The notes under the pieces are model-generated. The model did not search any database. It was not told the origin of the DNA and saw only the letters and a program-made list of their open reading frames with translations. Source: Roseibium aggregatum (GTDB taxonomy: Bacteria; Pseudomonadota; Alphaproteobacteria; Rhizobiales; Stappiaceae). Taken from it: a stretch of 64,000 nucleotides of DNA. Location: assembly GCF_014692675.1 (NCBI RefSeq), contig NZ_JABFCZ010000024.1, forward strand, positions 53,923 to 117,922, given 5' to 3'. Of this stretch, positions 17,572 through 26,316 are shown one piece after another (the stretch's first letter is position 1; each line of letters opens with the position of its first letter). The translations under genes and the position numbers were made by a program.

Positions 17572-17850
17572 TCTTGTTCCATGCTCCCTGGATCCCGGCA
17601 CCTGTCGGAATATGGTCCTGTGACCGGATTTTGCGGCGGCCGTTTGCCGATTGACACGGACATCGCCGAATAACTAGAACTGACGAACTCGGCGACACTT
17701 AGCAAATTCAGCCTGCCGTTGAAAGGCTGAAAAGCGCCCGGAATTGCCGAGCAGGCATCGCCTGAAATCGCAGGAAAATGCGTTTTTCGTGCGCGCAGGC
17801 GATGAGACGACCCGATCCCGGACACCCTCAGACATCAGCCGGAAAGACAG

Positions 17851-18657
17851 ATGATTTCGATGGAAGCTCGCGGACCGATATCTGCCCTGCGCAAAGCCTT
17901 TTCGCGCCGCATGCGCTACGTCTGGTACCTGGCGAAAATGAACCTGGGCCTACCGGGACTGCTGAGGCTTCAGGGTTCCAAGAAAGGCAAGCGGGTCTTT
18001 CTCCTGGCAAACGGCCCCTCGCTTGCCAAGCTCGATCTGAGCCACCTGGAAGGCGAAGACGTCTGCGTGGTCAACATGGGCCTGCGCGCACTCGACAGCA
18101 TCCTGCCCCATGTCACGATCCATGTGGCGACGGACAAGAACCGCTATGTCCGTTTTGCCGAGGACATCGAGGACTATGCGCTCCGCTACGACATCCCGCT
18201 GCGCTTCTTCGGCATCTGGGGACGGAAAACCTGGAAACGGCTGCCGAAGAAGGGGTCTGTTCCGTATTTCATGGTTGTCGGCCATAAGAGCATTTTCGAG
18301 CGCGGCTTCAAGCCGACGCCTTATCTCGGCTACGGCAGTTGCGGCACGGTGATGATCATCGCCCTGCAGATCCTGTATTTCCTCGGCTATGACGAGGTCT
18401 ATGTCGCCGGCGTCGATCTGGATTACGGCGGCGAGCAGCCGTATTTCTATTCCATGACCGGCAAGGACAACGTCCATGAAGCGGACAAGAAGGTGCAGGC
18501 GCGCCGGCCGCTGATGGACAATGCCAACGAGGAATTCGCCTTCGCGCGAACCGCGTTTGAGCGCGACGGGCGTCTGCTGGCCAATGCCGGCGTCGGCGGT
18601 AACCTCAACAGCCTGCCCCGGGTCGAGTTCGGTTCCCTGTTCCCGCCGAAAGCCTGA
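17851..18657 (+). CDS. MptE-like / DUF115-type protein of glycan island
   Basis: A 268-residue protein. GKRVFLLANGPSLAKLDLSHLEGEDVCVVNMG at about 46-77 is the nucleotide-binding 'GNGPSL' segment shared by 6-hydroxymethylpterin diphosphokinase MptE-like proteins, motility accessory factors and GT42 sialyltransferases. Further along, GYGSCGTVMIIALQILYFLGYDEVYVAGVDLDYGG fits the same fold (a conserved TGxxAL-like helix and GxDL). It is more likely a glycan-related transferase than a pterin enzyme, given the neighbours. Exact activity unknown. Confidence 0.65.
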   Translation: MISMEARGPISALRKAFSRRMRYVWYLAKMNLGLPGLLRLQGSKKGKRVFLLANGPSLAKLDLSHLEGEDVCVVNMGLRALDSILPHVTIHVATDKNRYVRFAEDIEDYALRYDIPLRFFGIWGRKTWKRLPKKGSVPYFMVVGHKSIFERGFKPTPYLGYGSCGTVMIIALQILYFLGYDEVYVAGVDLDYGGEQPYFYSMTGKDNVHEADKKVQARRPLMDNANEEFAFARTAFERDGRLLANAGVGGNLNSLPRVEFGSLFPPKA

Positions 18658-18794
18658 TACTCGCCTCCCGGCCAGATCCATTCTTGAACCGGCACGGTTG
18701 TTGCTTTCAAATCCGGCAAACAGACAGCAGATGTTATGCCGCGCGGGCTTTCCGCTTGCGCCGTGTAACGCTTGCACATCTTAGAGGCTGACCG

Positions 18795-19667
18795 ATGCAC
18801 AGGCGCTATTCATATGTCCCCATTACCCAACGGCCTGATTTCTCCTGGCCGGAGGGACGCCGGCTCGCGGTCTATATCGGCCTGAACCTGGAGACGTTCC
18901 GCTTCGGCGAAGGACTGGGCGCGGAACTGGCGCCGGGCGGACCGCAGCCGGACGTGCTGAACTATGCCTGGCGCGACTACGGTAACCGTGTCGGGGCATT
19001 CCGCATGGCCGATCTCTTCGATGACCTCGGATTGTCCCTGAGCGTTCTGGTGAATTCCAATCTCTATGACGACTGTCCGGGCCTGGTCGACCGGTTCCGG
19101 TCCCGCGGCGATGAAATTGTGGGCCATGGCCGCACCAATTCCGAACGCCAGGGCATTCTGCCCGAAGCCGAAGAAATGGCCCTGATCAAGGAAGCCACGG
19201 ACCGGATTGAACAGGCCGAAGGCAACCGGCCCAACGGTTGGCTCGGCCCCTGGATCTCGCAGAGCCCGGTCACACCGGACCTTCTGAAAGAGGCAGGCTA
19301 CAGCTATCTGCTGGACTGGTGCCACGACGACCAGCCGGTTTGGTTCGCAACCCGGTCCGGCCCGATCCTCAGCGTCCCCTATCCGCAGGAACTCAATGAC
19401 ATTCCGATGATCGTCGGCCGGAAGATGGACGCAGCCCCCTTCGCCGACATGGTGATCGACAACTTCGCCGAAATGCTGGAGCAATCGGCCGATCAGCCTC
19501 TGGTCATGGGAATAGCCCTGCACCCCTATCTGTTCGGACAGCCCTACCGGCTGAGACATCTTCGCCGGGCACTCACCGAATTAAAGACCCTTGCCGATGA
19601 GCGCGTCTGGTGGACCACGTCAGGTGCGATCGCGGACCATTTCGCCAATCTGATTCCCGCCACTTGA
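18795..19667 (+). CDS. Polysaccharide deacetylase-family protein, PuuE allantoinase-like
   Basis: A 290-residue NodB-fold hydrolase without a signal peptide. GRRLAVYIGLNLETFRFGEG, RVGAFRMADLFDDLGLSLSVLVNS, GDEIVGHGRTNSE (metal-site region) and NGWLGPWISQSPVTPDLLKEAGYSYLLDW match the cytosolic PuuE-like branch, whose founder hydrolyses allantoin. The metal residues look partly changed compared with chitin deacetylases. It stands 34 nt before the SnoaL-like gene, so the two may be co-transcribed. Confidence 0.8.
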   Translation: MHRRYSYVPITQRPDFSWPEGRRLAVYIGLNLETFRFGEGLGAELAPGGPQPDVLNYAWRDYGNRVGAFRMADLFDDLGLSLSVLVNSNLYDDCPGLVDRFRSRGDEIVGHGRTNSERQGILPEAEEMALIKEATDRIEQAEGNRPNGWLGPWISQSPVTPDLLKEAGYSYLLDWCHDDQPVWFATRSGPILSVPYPQELNDIPMIVGRKMDAAPFADMVIDNFAEMLEQSADQPLVMGIALHPYLFGQPYRLRHLRRALTELKTLADERVWWTTSGAIADHFANLIPAT

Positions 19668-19701
19668 AGACCTACTTTTCTTGAATCCAGGGACCTCCAA
19701 A

Positions 19702-20070
19702 ATGACTGATGCCGAAATCGTCACCGCCTTCCTTGACGCTTCCATGAAGCCGGATCCGGATACAGCCGCGCTCTATCTCGCGCCGGATATCCAGATCGGC
19801 TTCACCGGGCGCAAGTTCACAAGCCCTCATGAAGCGTCCGCCTTCAATGCCAGGCGCTACAAATGGGTGAAAAAGCAGTACGAGAAGATGGATGTGGTCG
19901 AAAAGGATGATCACACCGTCGTCTACAGCCTTGGCACGCTCTACGGCGAATGGCCCGACGGCACCCCGTTCGAGGGCAACCGCTATATCGACCGTTTCGA
20001 AGTCCGCAACGGCAAGATCACGCGGATGGATGTCTGGAACGAAAGCGCGGAACGGATCCTAGGCTTGTAG
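19702..20070 (+). CDS. SnoaL-like / NTF2-fold protein
   Basis: A 122-residue cytosolic protein with the cone-shaped alpha+beta NTF2 pattern: ALYLAPDIQIGFTGRKF, then HTVVYSLGTLYGEWPDGTPFEGNRYIDRFEVRNGKITRMDVWNES. No catalytic residues can be assigned. Its last codons and stop (TAG 20068-20070) fall inside the left terminal repeat of the adjoining element, so insertion may have reset the C terminus. Confidence 0.75.
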   Translation: MTDAEIVTAFLDASMKPDPDTAALYLAPDIQIGFTGRKFTSPHEASAFNARRYKWVKKQYEKMDVVEKDDHTVVYSLGTLYGEWPDGTPFEGNRYIDRFEVRNGKITRMDVWNESAERILGL

Positions 20071-20328
20071 TTACAAATTAGCGGTTGGCATCGCCACAGG
20101 GAAAACGGGCCAGTTTTAGGAGTGAGGAGGAGGACATGCGGGGCATATTCGACGACGAAGGACGCGGAAATGGCCCGTTTTCCCTATGGCCCCTCCGGGG
20201 TTGGGCCAAAATCGCCCCTGAAGACGTCGAAAATGCTCGAAAGTGGGCCACACTTTCTTGCGCTTTTCTCCTTTTCAGGAACGATTTTAGCCCAACGCTG
20301 CCAATCGTTAATTTGTAACTACAAGCCT
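20061..20328. mobile_element. 268-bp MITE-like element with 30-bp terminal inverted repeats
   Basis: The ends 20061-20090 and 20299-20328 are inverted repeats matching at 28 of 30 positions (AGGCTTGTAGTTACAAATTA, then RCGRTTGGCA). Inside are further palindromes: 20094-20111 with 20172-20189 (17 of 18), 20200-20214 with 20282-20296 (14 of 15), and within the latter GAAAGTG-GGCCA-CACTTTC (20239-20257). The strand could fold into a closed stem with two side arms. No transposase or credible gene is inside and no clear target-site duplication is seen. It sits exactly between two convergent genes and may also act as terminator for both. Confidence 0.7.
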
Positions 20329-20339
20329 CAATCCCGACC

Positions 20340-21071
20340 TCAAGCCATAACCCGGCCGAGCGCCTCTGCAATGCTGACCGGCCTGGTTTCCCGGTCTGTC
20401 AGGTCAAGCCCGTCGCGAAGGCGCTCGATATGATCCCGCATCACCGAGCGGGCAAGCGCACTGTCGCCTGCGGAGAAAGCCTCCATCAGGGCGCCATGAT
20501 CGTCGCTTTCGCAGGTTGTCTCCCGCCGCGTCCAGTAGAGCGCGACGATGAGTGAGGACTGTGAGATCAGCTCTCGGACAAAGCCCGTCAGCACCGCCTG
20601 CCCGGACAGTTCGGCGATCCGGATATGGAATGCCCCGGACAGCGCGATGGCTTCGCCCTGATTTTCCGCGTGGAGAGCCGCATGTTCCCGTTCGATATGC
20701 TGGCGCAGTCCTTCGAGATCTTCGGGAGACAGCCGGCCAGCCGCGTTGGCTGCCAGTTCCGGCTCGATCAGGGCCCGTGCTTCGAATACCTGCTTTGCGG
20801 TTTCGGTCGAAGGCTTCGCGACGAAGGCGCCGCGATTTGGAAATATCTCGGCAATTCCTTCAAAGGCCAGCGCCTGAAGCGCGGCACGGACCACGGTGCG
20901 GGAGACCCCGAAAACGGCACCCACCTCGTCTTCGGACAATTTCATCCCCGGCATCAGCCGGTGATCGAGAACCGCCTTCAGAATCCCGTCATAGACTTCC
21001 CCTGCCCGCCCGGCCAACGGCAACCGGCGAAGCGGCGGCAAATCCGAATTGATCCGGACGATTTCGTCCAT
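20340..21071 (-). CDS. GntR-family regulator with FCD domain
   Basis: A 243-residue regulator. Winged HTH at about 18-85 (AGEVYDGILKAVLDHRLMPGMKLSEDEVGAVFGVSRTVVRAALQALAFEGIAEIFPNRGAFV) followed by an all-helical FCD domain (about 95-225) with the metal/ligand pattern FEARALIEPELAANAAGRL ... FHIRIAELSGQAVLTGFV ... DDHGALMEAFSAGD. ATG at 21071 has GGAG nine nt upstream. Divergent from the importer/ring-opening hydrolase operon and very likely its repressor; inducer probably an acid or amide product of that pathway (inference). Confidence 0.92.
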   Translation of the reverse strand: MDEIVRINSDLPPLRRLPLAGRAGEVYDGILKAVLDHRLMPGMKLSEDEVGAVFGVSRTVVRAALQALAFEGIAEIFPNRGAFVAKPSTETAKQVFEARALIEPELAANAAGRLSPEDLEGLRQHIEREHAALHAENQGEAIALSGAFHIRIAELSGQAVLTGFVRELISQSSLIVALYWTRRETTCESDDHGALMEAFSAGDSALARSVMRDHIERLRDGLDLTDRETRPVSIAEALGRVMA

Positions 21072-21158
21072 CTCACGTCTCCTGAACAGTGCGCGCGCTG
21101 TTGCCCGCAGGTTCCATTCATAACCGAGAGATAGGCTGTATCCCAATCAACTTCCAGA

Positions 21159-21168
21159 TTGTATACGA
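21159..21168. promoter_or_regulatory. Candidate FCD-GntR operator TTGTATACGA
   Basis: The 10-mer centred on GTATAC (21161-21166) agrees with the TNGTNNACNA-like sites bound by many FCD-type GntR proteins. It lies about 88 nt upstream of the regulator start and 195 nt upstream of the divergent ABC operon. Confidence 0.5.
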
Positions 21169-21362
21169 TTTGCCGGATAAACGTGCACTCACGCATATTT
21201 ATTAATCATCTTCAGCGCGCCGCACATTCTGTAGCCACAGGCAGAATAAGTATTTTTCTCTATTACTTTTCAATGCCTTAGGCCTTTCACCCAGAGCATT
21301 CTCAAAACTGGCACGCCCCTTGCGGATACCGGTACACAGTCTCGGTAGCGGAGCCAAGCCTA

Positions 21363-22355
21363 ATGAGTCAGCCGGCGGATCTGGAACTTGCGTCAGTCTC
21401 CAAGAAATACGGCGACACGATCGCCGTCGAAGCCATCAATCTGAAAATCAAGGCGGGAACCTATTGCTGCCTGCTGGGCCCGTCCGGCTGCGGCAAGTCG
21501 TCGACATTGCGGATGATCGCCGGTCACGAGCTGGTCTCCGACGGCGATATCGTTCTCGGTCCCCGGGTCGTGAACGACGATCCGCCGGCAAAGCGCGGAA
21601 CGGCAATGATGTTCCAGAGCTATGCGCTGTTTCCGCACCTGTCTGTTCTCGACAACGTGGCCTTCAGCCTGAAAATGCGCGGCGAAACCAAGGCCGTTCG
21701 CCACGAGCGCGCCCGCGCCATGCTTGAAACCGTCGACATGGAAGCCTATGCGGAACGGCTTCCGGCCCAACTGTCCGGCGGGCAGCAGCAGCGTGTCGCC
21801 CTGGCCCGCGCGCTCGTCACCGAGCCCTCCATCCTGCTTCTCGACGAACCCCTGTCCGCCCTCGACCCGTTCCTGCGGATCCGCATGCGGGCGGAACTGA
21901 AGAGGCTTCAGCGCGATCTCGGCATTTCCTTCATCCACGTCACCCACAGCCAGGAAGAGGCCATGGCGCTCGCCGATCTGGTCGTGGTCATGAACAACGG
22001 CGTTATCGAGCAGTCCGGCTCCCCCCGGGACGTCTTCAACGCACCGCGCACGAAATTCGTCGCGCAATTCATCGGCGGACACAATGTGGTGCCCGTGGAT
22101 GGCGGCGAAATCAGCATCCGCAGCGACCGGCTGAAGATCGTCGACCCGTCTGAACCGTCTTCCCCGACGTCCCTCGCCGGCACGGTAACCGGCATCGAAT
22201 ACCAGGGATCAACGGTTCTGCTGACCCTTGTCACGGAACAGGCGGGTGACATCTCGGTCACTCTTCCGGAACGCAGTTTCTTCGAGTCCCCCATGGAAAC
22301 CGGGGAGAAGGTTTCAGTCGCATGGGCATCGGAGGACGCCCACGCGCTCGCATAA
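21363..22355 (+). CDS. Polyamine/iron-type ABC transporter ATP-binding protein (PotA-like)
   Basis: A 330-residue ATPase. Walker A LLGPSGCGKSSTLR (about 39-52), signature LSGGQQQRVALARAL, Walker B ILLLDEPLSALD, and a C-terminal TOBE domain (about 255-330). First gene of a plus-strand operon that continues with the binding protein, two permeases, a racemase, an amidohydrolase and a ring-opening amidohydrolase, so the imported substrate is probably an N-rich cyclic or amide compound rather than a polyamine. Confidence 0.93.
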   Translation: MSQPADLELASVSKKYGDTIAVEAINLKIKAGTYCCLLGPSGCGKSSTLRMIAGHELVSDGDIVLGPRVVNDDPPAKRGTAMMFQSYALFPHLSVLDNVAFSLKMRGETKAVRHERARAMLETVDMEAYAERLPAQLSGGQQQRVALARALVTEPSILLLDEPLSALDPFLRIRMRAELKRLQRDLGISFIHVTHSQEEAMALADLVVVMNNGVIEQSGSPRDVFNAPRTKFVAQFIGGHNVVPVDGGEISIRSDRLKIVDPSEPSSPTSLAGTVTGIEYQGSTVLLTLVTEQAGDISVTLPERSFFESPMETGEKVSVAWASEDAHALA

Positions 22356-22396
22356 CCCTGTGATCACGAATCAGACCTTCCAACAGGAGCAACATA

Positions 22397-23680
22397 ATGA
22401 GCAGTAAAAACAACTCAGGGATCTCCCGCCGCAGCGTGCTGAAAGGCTCCGCTGCCATTGCAGGCGCAGCTGCCGGATCTCAGCTGATCACCGGCTTCCC
22501 GGCCGTGATCGCATCCGAACCGGTGACACTGCGCTATCTCGGCACCGCCGTGAACCAGTCCGCCGACATCGCCAAGAAGGTCGAGGAAGACCTGGGGATC
22601 AAGATCGAATACATCCCGGTCACCACCGATGACGTGACCAAGCGCATCATCACCCAGCCGAACTCCTTCGATATCGTTGATTCCGAGTATTTCTCCCTGC
22701 CGAACCTGATCCCGTCCGGCAACCTGATCGGCATGGACGCCAACAAGATCAAATATGCCGACAAGCTCGCCACCGTGATGACCAAGGGCGAAATCAACGG
22801 CAAGAAGATCGGCCTGCAGGGCACGGCTCCGGCCAAGGTATTCTACCTGGAAAAGCAGCGCGGCAAGACCTTCGCGTCCGAACAGACCGAATGGATCACC
22901 CTGATCCCGACGACCTACAATGCCGACACGCTCGGCATCCGACCGGACCTGATCGGCCGTCCGATCGAAACCTGGGCGGAACTGCTCAACCCGGAATTCA
23001 AGGGCAAGGCCTCGATCCTCAACATTCCCTCGATCGGTATCATGGACGCCGCAATGGTCGTCGAGTCCATGGGCAAGTACACCTACCCGGACAAGGGCAA
23101 CATGACCAAGGAAGAGATCGACATGACGATCGCTCTCCTGATCGAGGCCAAGAAGGCCGGTCAGTTCCGCGCGTTCTGGTCCGACTTCAACGAGAGCGTC
23201 AACCTGATGGCCTCCGGCGAAGTCGTGATCCAGTCCATGTGGTCCCCGGCCGTCACCGCCGTCCGGTCCAAGGGCATTGCCTGCACCTACCAGCCGCTCA
23301 AGGAAGGCTACCGCGCCTGGGCGTCCGGCTTCGGCCTGCCCAAGACGCTCAAGGGCAAGAAGCTCGACGCGGCCTACGAGTTCATCAACTGGTTCCTGTC
23401 CGGCTGGGCCGGCGCCTATCTGAACCGCCAGGGCTACTACTCCGCCGTTCTGGAAACGGCCAAGGAAAACATGGAGCCCTACGAGTGGGCCTTCTGGATG
23501 GAAGGCAAGCCGGCGGAAAAGGACATCCACGCGCCGGACGGCAGCCTTCTGGAAAAGGCCGGCGCGGTCCGCGACGGCGGTTCCTACGAAGATCGCATGG
23601 GCTCGGTCGCCTGCTGGAACTCGGTCATGGACGAGAACGAGTACATGATCAAGAAGTGGAACGAGTTCATCGCCGCCTGA
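22397..23680 (+). CDS. Extracellular solute-binding protein (PotD/PotF type) with Tat signal
   Basis: A 427-residue periplasmic protein. The N terminus has a twin-arginine motif (SRRSVLKGSAAIAGAAAG) followed by a hydrophobic core and probable cleavage near residue 40 (FPAVIASEPV), suggesting folded export by Tat. The body is of the spermidine/putrescine-binding type II fold (VTLRYLGTAVNQSADI ... SVNLMASGEVVIQSMWSPAVTAVRSKG). Strong GGAGC ribosome site before the ATG. Confidence 0.92.
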   Translation: MSSKNNSGISRRSVLKGSAAIAGAAAGSQLITGFPAVIASEPVTLRYLGTAVNQSADIAKKVEEDLGIKIEYIPVTTDDVTKRIITQPNSFDIVDSEYFSLPNLIPSGNLIGMDANKIKYADKLATVMTKGEINGKKIGLQGTAPAKVFYLEKQRGKTFASEQTEWITLIPTTYNADTLGIRPDLIGRPIETWAELLNPEFKGKASILNIPSIGIMDAAMVVESMGKYTYPDKGNMTKEEIDMTIALLIEAKKAGQFRAFWSDFNESVNLMASGEVVIQSMWSPAVTAVRSKGIACTYQPLKEGYRAWASGFGLPKTLKGKKLDAAYEFINWFLSGWAGAYLNRQGYYSAVLETAKENMEPYEWAFWMEGKPAEKDIHAPDGSLLEKAGAVRDGGSYEDRMGSVACWNSVMDENEYMIKKWNEFIAA

Positions 23681-23698
23681 TAACCGGCAACGACCATC

Positions 23699-23725
23699 TG
23701 CCCCGGGGAGCCGATCCCCGGGGCA
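23699..23725 (+). terminator. Hairpin after the binding-protein gene
   Basis: A perfect 11-bp stem, TGCCCCGGGGA with TCCCCGGGGCA, and a 5-nt loop (GCCGA), 18 nt after the stop at 23680 and 39 nt before the permease start. No T tract. Probably protects the upstream mRNA and attenuates read-through. Confidence 0.65.
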
Positions 23726-23764
23726 ATCCGCTCAAATACAGGGCTCCGCCGCCGAGAGGCCGAC

Positions 23765-24643
23765 ATGATCGCACAGTCCCGCTGGACACCCTACTGGCAA
23801 GCCGCGCCGATGACGCTGGTCTTCGCCGTCTTCTTCATCGTCCCGCTGATCGCAACCTTCGTCGTCAGTTTCTGGGAATACAATCAGTATTCCATCCAGC
23901 CGGCGATGACCGGGGAAAACTACACGGAGATCTTCGACGGTTGCATCGCCGGATTGCCGGAACTGTGCACGATCTTCAAGACCTACCTCTCGACCCTCAA
24001 GTTCGCCGCAATCGTCTGGGCCCTGACCCTCGTGATCGGCTTCACGATCGCCTATTTCCTGGTCTTCCACATCCGAACCCTGACGATGCAGATCATTCTC
24101 GCGCTGGTCTGTACGATCCCCTTCCTGACTTCGAACGTCATCCGCATGATCTCCTGGATCCCGTTGCTCGGCCGCAACGGGCTGGTCAACCAGGCGCTGC
24201 TCGGCCTCGGGATCACCGACCAGCCGCTCGACTGGCTGCTCTACTCGAATTTTTCCGTGGTGCTGGCCTTCGTGCACCTCAATACGGTGTTCATGATCAT
24301 CCCGCTGCTGAACTCCATGTTCCGCATCGACAAATCCCTGATCGAGGCGGCTTATGACACCGGCGCCAGCGGCTGGCAGACCCTGGTCAATGTGGTCATT
24401 CCGCTCTCCAAGACCGGGATCGCCATCGGCTCGATCTTCGTCATCACCATCGTCATGGGCGACTACATCACCATCGGTGTCATGGGCGGCCAGCAGATCG
24501 CCTCGGTGGGAAAGATCATTCAGGTCCAGACCAACTTCCTTCAGTTCCCGCTTGCAGCCGCAAACGCGGTTCTGCTGCTGGTGACCGTCCTGTCGATGAT
24601 CCTGCTTCTGACCCGCATCGTCGACATCCGGAAGGAGCTGTGA
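23765..24643 (+). CDS. ABC transporter permease (PotB-like)
   Basis: Inner-membrane permease of 292 residues with about six helices. The cytoplasmic coupling loop is LIEAAYDTGASGWQTLVNVVIPLSKTGIAIG (EAA motif). Upstream helix WTPYWQAAPMTLVFAVFFIVPLIATFVVSFWEY. Stop (TGA 24641-24643) is 2 nt before the next start. Confidence 0.93.
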   Translation: MIAQSRWTPYWQAAPMTLVFAVFFIVPLIATFVVSFWEYNQYSIQPAMTGENYTEIFDGCIAGLPELCTIFKTYLSTLKFAAIVWALTLVIGFTIAYFLVFHIRTLTMQIILALVCTIPFLTSNVIRMISWIPLLGRNGLVNQALLGLGITDQPLDWLLYSNFSVVLAFVHLNTVFMIIPLLNSMFRIDKSLIEAAYDTGASGWQTLVNVVIPLSKTGIAIGSIFVITIVMGDYITIGVMGGQQIASVGKIIQVQTNFLQFPLAAANAVLLLVTVLSMILLLTRIVDIRKEL

Positions 24644-24645
24644 CC

Positions 24646-25545
24646 ATGGACCGCCGACCGGCCTCATTCTACTGGCTCGCCGCCTTCTTCTGCGTTTTCG
24701 TGCTGTTCCTCTACGGCCCGACGCTCACCATCATGGTCCTCTCCTTCCAGGGGCCGCAGGGCGGCCTGACCTTTCCGATGAACGGTGTCTCCCTGCACTG
24801 GTTTTACCAGTTGTTCGAAGGCATCGGCGTCGTCGACATCGGCTCCGCACTGGTGAATTCCCTGAAACTCGGCCTGCTGACGATGGCAATCACGGTCGTT
24901 GCCTCGGTCATGGCCGGCCTTGCCTTCCGGCGCAATTTCAAGGGCTCGGGCTTCCTGTTCTATACGGCCATCGCGAGCCTGATCGTTCCCTCGATCGTCG
25001 TCTCCCTCGGCATCGCCCTGGAATTCCGGATCGCCGACGACACGATCAACGCGATCGGCGATGCCTATGAGGTGGAATGGATCTGGGACAACTTCACCAC
25101 GTTGATGGGCCTGTTCTCCTCCGGTCTCGGCGCCCATCTGACCTGGACCTTCCCCTTCGGGCTCCTGATCATGTTCGCGGTGTTCAACCGCTTCAATCCG
25201 GCCTTCGAGGAAGCCGCGCGCGATCTCGGCGCGACGCCCTGGCAGACCTTTCGCCATGTAGTGCTGCCGATCATCGTTCCTTCGGTCTTCGGCGTGGCCC
25301 TGTTCGGGTTCACCCTGTCGTGGGACGAAATCGCCCGCTCCAGCCAGGCGGTCGGTTCCGACAACACGCTGCCGATCACGTTGCGCGGACTGACCACGAC
25401 GGTCACCACGCCGGCGATCTATGCCCTTGGCACTCTGACAACAGCAATTTCGCTCGCCGTCATCATCACGTCCCTTGTTGCCGTGATGATCGTCCAGCGC
25501 CGCCGCAAGCGGCATGGATCGGATGCCGGCAAGGGCATGGTCTAA
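24646..25545 (+). CDS. ABC transporter permease (PotC-like)
   Basis: Second permease, 299 residues from the ATG at 24646, which has GGAAGGAG about 8 nt upstream; a GTG at 24640 overlapping the previous stop is an alternative. EAA loop is FEEAARDLGATPWQTFRHVVLPIIVPSVFGVALFGF. The pair forms the membrane channel for the importer. Confidence 0.92.
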   Translation: MDRRPASFYWLAAFFCVFVLFLYGPTLTIMVLSFQGPQGGLTFPMNGVSLHWFYQLFEGIGVVDIGSALVNSLKLGLLTMAITVVASVMAGLAFRRNFKGSGFLFYTAIASLIVPSIVVSLGIALEFRIADDTINAIGDAYEVEWIWDNFTTLMGLFSSGLGAHLTWTFPFGLLIMFAVFNRFNPAFEEAARDLGATPWQTFRHVVLPIIVPSVFGVALFGFTLSWDEIARSSQAVGSDNTLPITLRGLTTTVTTPAIYALGTLTTAISLAVIITSLVAVMIVQRRRKRHGSDAGKGMV

Positions 25546-25562
25546 AGGCGCGGTAACACGGA

Positions 25563-26282
25563 ATGAAAATCGCCGTCATCAATCCGAATACGACAGCATC
25601 GATGACTACGGCCATCGGCCGTGTGGCGACTGCCACTGCGGCACCGGGAACTGAAATCCTCGCTATAACCTCCGCGGCGGGACCGGCGTCAATCGAGGGC
25701 CCCTATGACGGCGCCCTCGCCGTGCCCGGCCTCCTGCGGGAAATCGCAAGGGCAGAAGACGCAGGTGCCGCCGCCCACGTCATCGCCTGTTTCGACGATA
25801 CCGGACTGGACGCAGCGCGCTCTGCCGCCGCCGCACCTGTGATCGGGATCGGGGAAGCCGCCTTTCACGTAGCCAGCCTTGTCAGTCACAGGTTTTCCGT
25901 CATTACGACCCTGTCCCGTTCGATCCCTGTCATCGAACGCAATCTGGCGTCTTACGGACTGGCCAAGCGGTGCATTCGGGTCCGCGCGGCGGAGACGCCT
26001 GTTCTCGCCTTCGACGAAGACCTTGAAACCGCAGAAAAACGATTGGCGCTGGAGATCGAGGCGTCTCTCACGGACGACCATGCGGAAGCCGTTGTCCTGG
26101 GTTGCGCCGGCATGACCGATCTCGCCGATAGACTGTCCGACCGGTTCGGGATCCCGGTCATCGATGGCGTCCGGGCGGCGGTCACACTGGCCGAAGCTCT
26201 GGTTCGCATGAAACTTGTCACGTCGAAGACGGGCGCCTACGCACCGCCCAACCCGAAAGCCTATGTCGGCCTGCCGCAATAA
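25563..26282 (+). CDS. Aspartate/glutamate/hydantoin racemase-family protein
   Basis: A 239-residue cytosolic protein. The two halves each carry a catalytic-type Cys: HVIACFDDTG (about residue 79) and AVVLGCAGMTDLA (about 181), the cofactor-independent two-base racemase plan; the N terminus MKIAVINPNTTASMTTAI is typical of hydantoin racemase and of the maleate/arylmalonate group. Co-transcribed with the amidohydrolases, it may epimerise a ring compound or an opened-ring acid. Substrate not known. Confidence 0.88.
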   Translation: MKIAVINPNTTASMTTAIGRVATATAAPGTEILAITSAAGPASIEGPYDGALAVPGLLREIARAEDAGAAAHVIACFDDTGLDAARSAAAAPVIGIGEAAFHVASLVSHRFSVITTLSRSIPVIERNLASYGLAKRCIRVRAAETPVLAFDEDLETAEKRLALEIEASLTDDHAEAVVLGCAGMTDLADRLSDRFGIPVIDGVRAAVTLAEALVRMKLVTSKTGAYAPPNPKAYVGLPQ

Positions 26283-26316
26283 CCGGGAAACGGCCAATGA
26301 AAGGGATCAGAACAAA

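Noticed and set aside
20085..20318. A 77-codon frame inside the 268-bp element
   Set aside because: It spans inverted repeats, lacks a ribosome site and has no similarity I recognise.
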